64,000 bases of DNA from Pyronema omphalodes (lineage: Eukaryota > Ascomycota > Pezizomycetes > Pezizales > Pyronemataceae). Location: contig JAJJXM010000003.1 in assembly GCA_024516155.1 (NCBI GenBank), positions 1,240,001 through 1,304,000 of the forward strand, given 5' to 3'. Below the pieces are notes generated by a model. The model had not been told where the DNA came from, made no database searches, and was given only the letters and a program-made list of their open reading frames with translations. Of the stretch, positions 1-11,092 are shown piece by piece. Numbering within the stretch: the stretch's first letter is position 1; each line of letters begins with the position of its first letter. The position numbers were made by a program, and so were the translations under genes.

Positions 1-26
1 TACGAAGGCATTGGTTATGCTCCAGG

Positions 27-104
27 ATGGCTGGACTGGTTGGATAAGTCCTTGATGTATCGGGCGTTCTCGATACCCTAATCAAGACGTGCTTGGCAGG
101 ATAA
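27..104 (+). pseudogene. Relic of an NLR N-terminal domain
   Basis: Read from the ATG at 27, this stretch encodes a decayed version of the N-terminus of the NLR pseudogene at the other end of the window (62458 downward). The best-preserved part reads SGVLDTLIKTCLAG against PGVLDALIKTCLAD. The DNA is also nearly the same: ATCAAGACGTGC is identical and its flanks are close. The relic has an in-frame stop after six codons, is two codons shorter than its partner, and stops again at about 104. Nothing NLR-like follows; the next recognisable sequence is a truncated hAT element from about 300. It is a fragment of a paralogous copy, too broken to be expressed. Confidence 0.72.
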
Positions 105-299
105 TATTTCATAATAAAAATATCCATTGAAGTACTCAGTAAAACCTTTAGAAAAATATTCAGTAGTAATATTTAATATTCTATGACGGACAAAGAAGCA
201 ACTCGGTAACAAACTCTCGGACACGATATCTCACTCGTTGGGGGCTGTTCGCGGAACGTCTAATAAAAAATGCGTGCATTACCCGTAGTAGCAGCTATG

Positions 300-898
300 G
301 GGTTTGTCCAGAGGAAATGGTTTATGAAGGGGCAATAAATATTATTCAGTGCATACATAACAAAATTTCGTATTAATTGGGTCCCCAGAAATCACAACTG
401 ACGCCTACAATTGAAGCTTTTGAGCCCCATAATGACCTCCAGGGTGTCTGCCTGCATCGAATGACGGTCCGAGGTCAGGATCCGCTTGCATTCGGAAAAC
501 AGCCGCTCAAGCCCGGCGCTCATCGTGGGAACTGAGAGAATTTTGATCGCCATTTTGTAAAGGTTGGGTAATCTGGTTACCAAAAACCAGTGGGTTAAGG
601 AGGATTTACATACTGGTAGGCTCGGCCACCAGTGGCTTCAGATGAGGTCGGATACATTGTTTGTTTCTGCGTGCACTGGTTCAGGATGCGGTTAAACCGG
701 TTTGAGTTATCCACCAGTAAACTGTTTAGTGAGTCAGCTTAACCAATGCATTGCAGTTACCTGGTTCTATGGACCCTGTAAAACCGAACCAACTGTGTAT
801 CCGAGGCATTGAAACTCCACCAACCAACTTTAGACTATCAGTTCGATTTGCCTGATTTGCAATTTTATCCGGTAAATCGACTACGGTTGGGAGGTCTG
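300..898 (-). mobile_element. Truncated hAT-family transposon
   Basis: This is a reverse-orientation relative of the complete element at 27975-29049. Its right end (882-898) is the exact reverse complement of that element's left terminal 17 bp (CAGACCTCCCAACCGTA). Similar sequence continues through the TGCAGTTACCTGGTTCTATGG region, the transposase C-terminus and the segment just past the ORF stop. Homology ends near 300, and the second terminal inverted repeat is absent from bases 1-300, so this end was lost. Several segments between 600 and 860 are diverged, so this is an old copy. Confidence 0.8.
392..583 (-). pseudogene. hAT transposase C-terminal dimerisation fragment
   Basis: About 60 residues of the hAT C-terminal dimerisation domain remain. 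The diagnostic core is ILSVPTMSAGLERLFSECKR followed by SDRHSMQADTLE and a GLKSF motif; intact fungal hAT transposases have S(I/V)PAMSAEPER(L/M)F here. The open frame has no ATG near the start of homology and lacks the BED finger and RNase-H-like catalytic region, so it cannot encode an active transposase. It lies inside the truncated element at 300-898 and matches the ORF in the element at 27975-29049. Confidence 0.85.
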
Positions 899-906
899 GT
901 TTGATG

Positions 907-2167
907 GATAAGAATGCGCTAAGACATGTCGGGGAAAGTTTCGGTGGCCTTTGAAAGTGATTTTTCGAAATAATGGCAAATGATGAATTGATGAGAAGCC
1001 ATTGGTTGAGTAATTCAAGACTTCTTGAATGGCCCCCAAAATCCTAGATATTAGTTACCATCTTCTGGTGGAACTAGTGATAATTGGTGAATCATCCTGC
1101 TTTACCGAATCTCGTCGTGTAGAAGTCGAGAGCTCGTTCTCCTGAAAGTTCTACACTTCTAGAAGCAAAGTCTTTACTCATTGCCGTAGATTCTGTGCTC
1201 CACTTTTAACAATCAACGTCTTTCAGAGTCATCTTATTCCTCATTTATAAATCGTGTCTGAAACCCACACCTCGCTGACTCTCCCCCTGTCTTCCCCCCT
1301 TTTTTTTCCCCCAAAACATGCATCAGTGGCCAAGAAAATGCTGTAGTTGAATCCATGAGCTATTTTATCAAAATAAATGCTGCATTGTAAGAATCATACT
1401 ACTTGGGTAAAGCTCTTCAGGTGGAAATATCTGTTCGTTCGAAGACATAGGAGAAATCCGTTCCAAGGTATTTTGGACCCACTTGAAGTTCCGCTGAGGA
1501 ATATAACAGGCCATAACAAGAAAACTTATATCTCTACATAATAACAATAAATCATTAAAGAACCTCACAGACACAAGAAATAACCTTTGCACTTACCGTG
1601 CGGAGTACTTGCCACAATTTCATCTTGTTTACACTACATACGACGTTCAAACGTTGATTGCGACTCATGATCACAAATTTCAATCTCACCACCAATGTTT
1701 TCAATGCCAATACAGGCTGGAGTTTGAGGTTGCTTCAAACACAATATTGTACTTCATTTCAGACATCACACGATTCCGTCGTTCAAGATCGATCAAGTGA
1801 AACATATCGCGGTATAGTATTGTGCTTCAAAGCACAATAGGTGAACACCGCATTGCGGTTCATAAGAAACGAACCATCACATATTGGTTTATAAAAATAA
1901 AACAACACTCTAGGTTTCTATTCTCCTAATGTTCTTCGAAAGTCATCAATAATTTTCTTACTGGGGCAAGAGCATCTCAGAAGCCAGATATGGATGAACA
2001 CCACAATTACATAATACACGCGTCGGCATGTGGCTTTTGCGGTTACCACTAGCAAGGATGATCCACATCGCTAACATCCCTACCTTTGTAGCTCAACTCA
2101 ATTCAGAGGAAAATTCTCTTCTTCGGCTCGTTCCGTTTCGACATTTCCTACAACCACCAACTCCACA
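907..2167. other. Intergenic, 5' flank of RRP8
   Basis: No gene is supported here. The tract is AT-rich with a poly-T run near 1300. The last 150 bases before the RRP8 start are less AT-rich and probably form its promoter and leader. Short open frames on both strands have no recognisable content. Confidence 0.5.
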
Positions 2168-3724
2168 ATGTTCGCCGTTACCGGATGGTCTGTGCCTACG
2201 ACGGGTCCCGTCGCCCAAGTTGACAGCGCGATTAAGAAGAAGACTAAGCGCGGAAAGTCAAAGAAGGACTTCGCTACCGGATCCAACAGCGTCGATGTCA
2301 CCCCCGAAGTTGCGGCGAAAATCAAGCAGCGCGAACGCGAGTTCGCTGTTGAGGCCGAGAAGCAGGCGCGTGTTGAGCGTGGAGAGACTGGAACTCAGGT
2401 TAATCCCGAGAACATCGATAAGCTTTGGAAGAAGGTGATCGAGGGTGTTGAGCCGGAGGCGGAGCAGAATTCAAAGAAGAGAAAGCGTGGAAGCAGCGGA
2501 GGAAAGAAGAACCGTGAGAAGGGAGAGAAGGAAGAGGTAGATGAGACGGAAGATAAGGAGGAGAAGGCACAAGGACCTCCCCCCAAGAAAAAGACCTTGA
2601 AGGAGAAGAAGCGCGAGAAGAAGGCTGCTGCCCTTGCTGCTGCCAACGGAGAGGAATTAGAAATCCGGGAATCCGCACCAAAACTCATCGCCTCCAAGAC
2701 GGTCGTTGAGGATATCTCTAAACTCACTCCTCTTCAGCAGAAGATGCGCGCCAAGCTCACCTCCGCACGATTCCGTCACATCAACGAGACCCTCTACACC
2801 ACCCCCTCTACGCAATCCCTTGAGCTCTTCAAGACACAACCAGAGATGTACCAGGAGTACCACAGCGGATTCCGGCAACAGGTCTCCGTATGGCCCTCCA
2901 ACCCCGTGGACACCTTCATTGGACAGCTCCGCTCTCGTAACCAGATCAAGTTCCAGAAGGGTTACAGCAAGACCCTTAACTCTACTTCAGTATTGCCACT
3001 TCCCAGAGACCGCGATACTGGTATCTGCACTGTTGCGGATTTGGGGTGTGGTGATGCTAAGATTGCGGCTACTTTCAACCACGGAAAGGGACTGAAGGAG
3101 AAGATTAAGGTTCTTTCCTATGATCTTCAAGCTTCTACTACCGATGTTACTGTAGCGGATATTGCAAATCTTCCTTTGGAGAAGGAGAGCGTTGATGTTG
3201 TTATTTTCTGTTTGGCACTTATGGGAACTAACTTCCTTTCTTTCATTGAGGAGGCTCACCGTATCTTGAAGTGGCGTGGAGAACTTTGGGTTGCCGAGAT
3301 CAAGTCTCGTTTCAATCTGAAGGAAGAGGGTGTTGCGGGTCACATGGTTGGACGTAAGAAGGGTCAGCAGGAAGATGCTGAGGCCGGGGACGAGCCCGAG
3401 ATGGAGGGTGGAGAGAAGCGTGGTGTCCCCAGAGCATACAAGAACTTCGTTGATGCTCTATCAAAACGTGGATTCGTTTTGAAGGGAGGAGTTGATGACG
3501 AAAACAAGATGTTCGTCAGAATGGAGTTTGTAAAGCAGCCTGAGGTTGGTGCCAGCGGTGACGGAGAGGATGAGATTGAGGGTCGTGCTGCTCTTGGTGG
3601 AAAGGCTCACCAGGCTATGTTGGCCAAGAAGGCAATGATGACTAAGACCAAGAAGGGCAAGTTTATTGAGAATGAGCTCAAGGAGGACCAGATCATGAAG
3701 CCTTGTATGTACAAGATCCGGTAA
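2168..3724 (+). CDS. RRP8: 25S rRNA adenine-N1 methyltransferase Rrp8
   Basis: Intronless, 518 residues. Rrp8 is a nucleolar SAM-dependent methyltransferase that makes m1A in helix 25.1 of large-subunit rRNA and supports early pre-rRNA processing. Residues 1 to about 190 are Lys/Glu-rich and low complexity (KKKTKRGKSKK, then KKKTLKEKKREKK), as expected for a nucleolar N-terminal extension. From about 202 the conserved family region begins with RHINETLYT, then QVSVWPSNPVD. The SAM motif VADLGCGDAKIA is at about 288-299, and the family signature FCLALMGTN follows near 347. The fungal protein is commonly 400-550 residues. The start is the first ATG in frame with good context (acaATGttc). AATAAA at 3832-3837 is a possible polyadenylation signal. 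The neighbours are unrelated. Confidence 0.96.
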   Translation: MFAVTGWSVPTTGPVAQVDSAIKKKTKRGKSKKDFATGSNSVDVTPEVAAKIKQREREFAVEAEKQARVERGETGTQVNPENIDKLWKKVIEGVEPEAEQNSKKRKRGSSGGKKNREKGEKEEVDETEDKEEKAQGPPPKKKTLKEKKREKKAAALAAANGEELEIRESAPKLIASKTVVEDISKLTPLQQKMRAKLTSARFRHINETLYTTPSTQSLELFKTQPEMYQEYHSGFRQQVSVWPSNPVDTFIGQLRSRNQIKFQKGYSKTLNSTSVLPLPRDRDTGICTVADLGCGDAKIAATFNHGKGLKEKIKVLSYDLQASTTDVTVADIANLPLEKESVDVVIFCLALMGTNFLSFIEEAHRILKWRGELWVAEIKSRFNLKEEGVAGHMVGRKKGQQEDAEAGDEPEMEGGEKRGVPRAYKNFVDALSKRGFVLKGGVDDENKMFVRMEFVKQPEVGASGDGEDEIEGRAALGGKAHQAMLAKKAMMTKTKKGKFIENELKEDQIMKPCMYKIR

Positions 3725-4577
3725 TCTGGGTACAGAACGGTTAAAAATGGGAAAAGTTGGCGTTTGTGCTTTACGAATATATGTTGTATTTTGTTAATGG
3801 GACAAATATAAAGTTTATTAGACTATTGGGAAATAAATTACTAGTTAAACAAAAGTGGAAAACGTGCTAAATTCCAAGGTGTGTTTCTAGTGACGCTAAC
3901 GCATGCAACATGTGCTCTCGCCGCATCAAAAGTCACTCGTCGGGACCGTTGCGTCTTGCAGCCCTTCATATTTTCGTAAAAACCTAGCCGTGATATTTTC
4001 GGCCCCATAAAGTTTAACTAGAACACACATACACGTTCTAGTACCCCCAGCTGTTTTGTTTCTCGTAGAGAAATTCTTACGACGCGCCACAACTCACTTT
4101 TAACAAGCCACCATCGTAACTTTCTCCCACCTCAACTTCGATTATTGTTCATCTCATAGAAGTTCTCCGTCACAACACCAGCAGTACAGAGCACAGAATT
4201 GACCCAGGGCATGCGTAGGTCTTCTTTTTGGTGTCTGCGGTTTTACAATTGCAAAAGCTTGGCAACGTTAACGTTGGTTAGTGCGGCACGAAAGTTTTTT
4301 GAATTGCATTTCACAATAACTTTCAACGGCTGAGTGTCATATAGGAAAAAGTTTCTGGTTAGTTATTGCCATTAGAGCTGTAATCTATAACTGAAGGGTT
4401 TATCGTGAAAGCTTCGGAATATAGAAACCGCTTTTTCGTTCCGTGTGTTGGATACTTAGAAGTAGTGGGTTGTAGGATTGGTATTGGCAGGGTTGGTAAA
4501 TATTGGTATGTTTGGTATGTTTGGTACGTTTGGAATTTTGGTTACGCACAAGTTCTTTCGCGATAGAGCATAGGTGG

Positions 4578-4652
4578 TTTTTTTATTTTTATTTTTTTTT
4601 ATTTTTATTTTTATTTTTATTTTTATTTTTTTTTGGGGGGGGGGGGGGGGGG
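4578..4652. repeat. T4-5A microsatellite followed by an 18-G run
   Basis: Repeated TTTTTA units with T runs up to about ten (4578-4634) pass directly into 18 consecutive G residues (4635-4652). Its length is unlikely to be exact in any assembly. Confidence 0.95.
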
Positions 4653-5210
4653 TGAAGACCAGAATATGCCCAGAATATTTTTCCGTGGTTAAGTTTTAAC
4701 GTCAGTTGAATGGGTGTCTAGAGAGCATTGTTCATAGGAGGACCAGAAAAAAAAAACATGCAAAATTCATGTTTTCCCCAATCAGATTTGTTGTCCATTA
4801 GCAAACACTTCGAACCCAGTGAGCTTGTCCATAATCGCCCAAGGAGGCTACGTCTAAGGCTAAAACCACAGCCAACCACCTCCTATCATTTAAGGGGGCC
4901 CATTACCCATTTCCCTTGCTTACTTACCATTTGACATTTCTTCTTTCGAACTCATAAATTCAAATCAACATTCTCCACCTCATCTCATCCCTCTGCGACC
5001 TCTTCCCGTGTTCCGATTCTCAATACAGAGTCACAGCGTCTCACCTTCTCCAATCCTGCGCCGCAGAAACCCAGCCCTATCATAAGCCAAAGCGGCGGAA
5101 TCTAACTTTACACTCATTCTGATCTCCGCGGATCTACAACTATTCGCAACCAGTCCGTGGATCCATACTTCTGGGGCCAGCTACGTCACCTTGAATTGCA
5201 CCTTAACCTT

Positions 5211-5277
5211 CACGCCTTGCCCTTCACGCCTTGCCCTTCACGCCTTGCCCTTCACGCCTTGCCCTCCACGCCTTCCC
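5211..5277. repeat. 14-bp tandem repeat, about 4.7 copies
   Basis: The unit CACGCCTTGCCCTT is repeated at 5211, 5225, 5239 and 5253, with a partial fifth copy from 5267. The fourth unit ends CTC instead of CTT. Fourteen is not a multiple of three, so it is unlikely to be a conserved coding repeat. Confidence 0.95.
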
Positions 5278-7395
5278 TTTACGAATCACAAGAGCGTATT
5301 CTAGAGCTCGAAATCAAACCCGCGCCATCCCATGAAAACCTACCAACCACAAACTTCCGGCAACTAACCTAAAAACATTTTGTTGATTCCAGACCTTCGG
5401 AATTCCTCGGTTTCAATCATGCTATTCATCCCACCAGGAAAATTACAACCAGCTCATAACCCCACCCTCCCAGTATACATCGTGCCTAGAACATGATATG
5501 GTGCCATATGCACAATACATCAACCCCCACTTTTGCCTTTCGCCACATCAAAACTACCTTGCATTTACCCATCGCATTCGCTTTCGGGGAAGTCCGAGTT
5601 TTGCACTACTCCAGACCCGCCTGGCAGGGCTTCTAGGATTGGACTTGGGTCGCCATGTGTCTAGCCTTAGGCCTTCACCGGGCCAACATGCAAAAAAAAA
5701 AAGGGAAACTGCATCAAGCCTATGAAAACTTCCCGGTGTCACTACTATAGTGACATAAGGTTAATGGCATTTAAGCACTTTTAACCAACACTACGCCATT
5801 GCCATTATCAATATGGCGTGATAGGCATCCCAACCATAAACCCATAGTAATCACCAATTATCGATTCAGCACAGGTGGCTTTTCTTATTTGCCCATGATT
5901 CACTTTATCCCATCCATATGCTCGGGTTCCGACTTCCGTAAAATGCACCTTCGTCCAAGCTTGTGTTCATATTAGTATGTTTATGAATCATATGGTTAGT
6001 ACAATCCCAAGTCCCAATCTCCGGGCATATCCAACTGTGTTAGACCCCATTAAACAAATGGTTCTACATACAGCCCTTCCGGGCCGCTAGACATCCATAT
6101 CCGTGTATGATCATTAATCCCATCCACATTTCAGCTGTGAAACGAAAGTTCCCATTCGCAATGCTGGCTACACAAAAACATAGATTAAGCTTCCGCATCC
6201 CGTCATCTAGACCTTCGGCGCTGCCAGTTTTTGGATCACAGTTTCGCTGAAACCCGAGAATTGGGATGACAGAAGTACAGCTGCTGCTGCTGACGATTCA
6301 TGAATAAGTGCTTATCCAGCATGTTTTAACGGCTGAATCCTATACAGTTTGAAAAAGAGTCAGGAATTACGATGTGTATCTTGAATCAGTTTCTCGTATA
6401 CTCGTAACTCGTGTACACCTTTGTAATTCAGCTACCTGTAATACAAAAATTAAAACAATAGTCTCGGTTTTATTTATTTCTACAAGCAAAAAAGTCAGAT
6501 AGTTTTACCAGCTCAATTGTGTATCCACAGTACAACTCGCAGGTACCCGCAAAATCGTCATTCAGACATGTACGTAAAAGTCGAGCTGAAAGTTCGCTTA
6601 TCCCTATACTCGCTTATGGGCTTTACGCCGTAGCTTTGCAGCTTGGCAAGCTCTAATTTATTTATGGAAACAAAAAATAGAGACATACATGGATGATCTC
6701 GGGTTACAGCGGGTAGTCACAGGGCCTATCTTATTGGTTGGTGATGGAGGTGTCTATGTACGACAGTGACAAGCCTGGGCTCACAGGGCTCCCCAGGCAT
6801 AGCCCACGGGAGGGTGCTTTCCGGGACTTAAGGGTTCGGCGTCCCTATGTACCAACCTTTGAAACTGCGCATGTCTGTCCAACTTCGTCCAACTCCATCG
6901 AGTCGAGCCTGTTGTATAACGCCGTGTCATAGCCACAGTTGAACTTCACGTGAAACGAGTAGGGATCACTTCAATTTCAATTTCACGCCTTTCATCCGAA
7001 TCCATAGAATAGTTTAAAACAAGCTTTTCAATACAGATACTAGCTGTATTCGACTAGATAAAAAGATACTTCAGGACTTCCATGGCCCTATTGTGCATTA
7101 ATTCAAACCAAAAAAAAGGAAACAAAAAATGAAAACGCTATCAATCATTTACCAGTAACGCTCATAGATAATCAGAAGCTAAAAAACAATTCAACCCAGT
7201 AGCCAGTGCGCAACCCCGCACAAATGTTCAAACAGTAAATCAAGCAAGATCTTTCCAGCAACACCGCCAGCAGAAGGAGCAAAACGTAATCCATGGAAAC
7301 AAAAAACGAGAACCAAAAGAAAAATACTGTGGACCAAGCTCTTTTCATAAACCTCATAAACAGCCTCATGGCCTGCCATCAGCAATAAAGCCAAG

Positions 7396-10300
7396 CTACC
7401 ATTCCTCCCTTGCCCCCAATACTCCCGCGGCATCAACCGTCCTTCGTCCTGCGATTTTCCATAAGAAACCTCCCTGTTCGTTCCCACCCTTAACCTCCTC
7501 GGCATAGCTTTGATACTCTCTCATCATACCAATCTCCTCATCAACCCCTTCATCTCTCTCCCATCTCTCCCCCCCAAACTCTGCCATCTTCTCCCAAGCC
7601 CTTTGGCATCCCAACAGAATTCTACTCGCCGTCGCCCAGCCGGTAAGTCTATTCACCTCTCTCAACTTGCTGACAACCCACCTCCTCTCCTCTCCCGACT
7701 GGTATTGTACTGCTGCGAAAAATATTGGCATCGTGCTCTCAATTAAAGATGCACCTAAGGCGGGGTTAATTTGCGCAGTCTTGTCCGTCGGTACCAAGCC
7801 GGCGAGTATGCGCGCGATGTTGACGGCATAATGTGCAGTCTTTGGTGCTGCGATGCGGGTCGCCATCATAGCGATAGGAGGCATGGCAGGGTGGCAGCGG
7901 TGCAATACAAGCATGGCCATATTATAAAGCATCTGTAAGGATGCAATAGAATACGTCTTGTAATAAATTGGGCTTCCGAATGGAGTTGTAGAGCCACCCA
8001 ATGCGCTGTAGTCTAAGCCTAGTGGGGCAAAGTCGGGGCCAAGGCTTTCTTGTAGTACATTGAAGGCTGCGGCAATGTCGTTCCATTCCTGCTCCGCTTC
8101 CAGGGTAAGGGCGTCCAGATCCTCGGTTTCTGATAATGGTTCTGGGACATGGTGGTGGTTTGCATGGCGCTGGCCGCCGGTTTGGAAGGCACGGGGAAGA
8201 AGTGGGGGGCCGGTGGGGAGAGGGATCATGCCAAAGGGAACACCGTCTAAGGATGGTCCGGCACCGTATGGAGGGGGAGGAGGTACATGGCTCGCCCGAC
8301 GAGCACCTCGTGATGGGCCACCCATGGATGGAGGAGGAATCCATTGGCCGCCATTGGCGCAAAGTACTGCACGCTTCCGTTTTAAATCCCGAACTTGGAA
8401 GTCACAGAGACGACCGAGGAGGAGAAAGTAGTGGTCGCTTGAACCATGGGTTGCGCCTAGGGTTCCTATCCTTGCACGAGGGGGACATTGATCCCAGTGG
8501 ACGTAATCCAATCTATGAGGTTTAGTGAGGCTGGCTGGAACATAAAAAGGGTAAAAACTTACACTAAGGGACAACCACTAAGTAGGGACTGATAGCAGTC
8601 CATCTTAGCATACCACCAGAACATATCCGCCTGTAACCTTAGGTGTTCCAGTTCCTTCTTTGAGAATGGCCGTTCAGCATTACGGTTCTTCGCTTTCGGT
8701 GGCGATCCACGACGACCCTTATTACCCATTAGATATGACTTGAGGCTGTCGTCGTGGTCATCATCGGCAATCATTTGCCGTCTCATCTTCCGCTTGGCCA
8801 ATAACGAAGGTTCCTTCGTATATTGACCATGAGGTTGCGGTGGTAATCCTCCGTTCAGCTCATCGTCATCCATCAACTCAACCCGCTTCGTAACCCGGTC
8901 AAAATCAATTTCCTTCAACAACTGCTTTGCGCCATGGATGTGGCTGCTCCATTTGTCGTGTTCTGCAGCCATGGTTTCGTAGTAAGCCAGCATCAGGGTT
9001 GCTGCGAGAGTGGCTACGTGGCCACGGTGTTTATCGCTTGCAATGGCTTTACCGAGGCGTCTTAGGGCGATATGGTAGTGGAGCAGACTTGGCTGGCTAC
9101 TTGCTGAGGTAAGTTTTGAGATGTGGAGGGATGATAGGGCGAGAATGGCGTGGAGGAGCGGTGGGTGAGATAACGAAAGAATTGGGATGGTATAAGACCA
9201 AACGTTTTGCGGACCGTGTAACCCTGCACCAGGTGTAAACGCGATGTGCGGATTTGGGGGATGGCGTTCAAAAAGTGACATACTTGGTCCAAGGACATAA
9301 ACAAAATGGCAAAATATTTTTGCAGTGGTAGGATTCATTAAAGGCGAGGAGAGCTGGTTTGGTTCGTAGGTTGATAGTACCCCAGGTTCGGGAAGGAAGG
9401 AACGGAAACTGATACGGCTGTGTTCATCGAGATGTTGAGAGAAGGGTTCGAGAACGGTAGAAATCTGTTGTCGGGTGCGGATTGTTGCACCACTGGGTCC
9501 TGCGGTTTCCATCAAAATCATACCATCTTCCTGTGAACCAATTTTATATTCAACATCCTCGGTGTCGGATTCAGAAGAATCCATCTCGTCTTCACTTTCG
9601 TGATCGTAGTCGAATTCCGGTTCTTCTGGAGGCATCATGCCAAGTGATGAGAATTCGAGGTTGCTGTAATCCAATGGAATTTGCGATGAGAGGCCACCAA
9701 CAGACGACTCCGCTGTAAACGGTCAGCGTCGCTTCAACGACGGGAGGCCTTCAACGTAAGTTTTGGCTCGCATAATTGGGCAACTATTGCACTAGGTACA
9801 ATAGTGGATGTAAAAAAGGAAATATAGAAAGGGTATATTTTTGTCATCTTGAGCCACAAATTACGATAGGCCAATACAAAACCAGACATAATTGACAAAA
9901 ACCGATGGGCAATTGCTTAGGCCTTAAAATGAAAGATAGCAGCAATGAAAAATAGACAAACTCATAAGCAGTGCCAATTTGGCTTTAAAAATGGGGAACC
10001 TACGGAGATCACTCTGGAACATCTCATTGTAATCGTTGTTATGCTGCTGGCGGGTTCCGTCGTTTCCCGAAACCATCGCATACTTTCGATCCAATGGAAT
10101 ATTTAGTGGACAGTTGCTATCCAAACGGGTAGTAGTTGAAGTTGAAGATGATGTAGGAGAGTATGTGGTTGAACCCGAGGGCTGTGATCGTTGCGGAACT
10201 GCGCTGTAAGAATGTGGGGTTTGTGGGTAAGGCTGAGCACCAAACACAGAAGTAGCAGAGCTAGGCTCCGCGTTAGCGCTACAAGGTGCTGCTTGTAGGC

Positions 10301-11092
10301 CAAAATGCGATGCTGTAGCTGAGATAGGTGTCTGCTGAGGCTGGCCATAGCGTTCGGCTGAGTATTGATGGTCAGCATACTGTGGTGATGTGAGAGGTTC
10401 TTGATAGTAGTCGGCTGATCGCCCAAGCGCGCCCAGTGGCACCTGCACATTGAGGTGCCGTACTCCGTCATAGGCTGAAGCATGTTGTGCGCGCTCCGCG
10501 TAGTGCTGCCTCAAGTGCGGGGGAAGGCTTCGATCCAGTGGAGTGATCGCCTCGTCGCTACGATACACGGGAAGCGCGGATGCCGGAGCCAGTGGACGCG
10601 CAGGACCCGGTGGGGCAGGCTGGATATAAGGCTGAGGAAATCGACCGGGCAATGTTCCACCCATTCCTCGAGGTGGAAACAATCCATGCATTCCATCTTT
10701 AAACACCACTCGCTGATTGTATCCCTCACAGACACGCTTCGACTTGATGCAGTTATTGCAGGTCGGTCGTTCCTCGCCGCACTTGATTCGTCGTTTTCGG
10801 CAAGCTGAAGTTCACAGTCAGTCGCGTGCTCATCTAATCAAGCCTTACTTTGCTGACTACGGCAAAGAAGGAAAACAGAAGGGGATGTAAGCGCACTTAG
10901 ACAGCCTGTTTTTGTCCTCTTCCTCGACACCTTTGATCCTTTAGCACCTTCTCCCGAGCCGCCGTTGCTTCCATTACCGTCACCATCCTCTTTGATCGGC
11001 GCGTTCGTGGATGCCTTCTCCTCTGTAGCTGACGGACTAGTCAGGGGCTGTTGTTCCGACACCGATGATGCCGAGTATCCATCGGACGCCAT
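7396..11092 (-). CDS. Zn2Cys6 transcription factor with fungal-specific domain (four exons)
   Basis: Exons on the minus strand: 11092-10897, 10804-10004, 9712-8563, 8512-7396 (3,264 nt, 1,087 residues, in frame throughout). The binuclear cluster is split by intron 1 and has C64, C67, C74, C81, C84 and C91 (C-x2-C-x6-C-x6-C-x2-C-x6-C), preceded by the basic stretch RKRTKTG and followed by EGYNQRVVFKD. That linker is typical of a subfamily of nuclear regulators that carry the fungal_trans_2 (PF11951) middle region. The middle region is in exons 3-4 (for example LLHAILALSSLHISKL, then MLAYYETMAAEHDKW and SGCPLV). Exon 2 is Pro/Gln/Ser-rich and probably an activation or linker segment. Intron 3 (50 bp; GTAAGT donor, CACTAAAC branch, TAG acceptor) was preferred over a 32-bp alternative. 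The start is the first in-frame ATG; upstream frame continues only from a TTG. DNA target unknown. Confidence 0.9.

Larger units (their letters stand above)
3725..7395. other. Intergenic tract with simple repeats
   Basis: No gene is supported. The tract contains a T/A and G homopolymer run (4578-4652), a 14-bp tandem repeat (5211-5277), and two pyrimidine-rich stretches (about 4090-4200 and 4930-5160) that look like fungal promoter or leader sequence but lead into no convincing ORF. A 43-codon ORF from 4211 has no recognisable feature. The end nearest 7395 is the 3' flank of the Zn2Cys6 gene. Confidence 0.5.

Noticed and set aside
2028..2438. 136-codon plus-strand ORF overlapping the start of RRP8
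   Set aside because: Out-of-frame shadow of the RRP8 N-terminus and leader.
8531..8562. 32-bp intron alternative in the first Zn2Cys6 gene
   Set aside because: It also keeps frame but is too short; the 50-bp intron 8513-8562 has a good branch site and acceptor.
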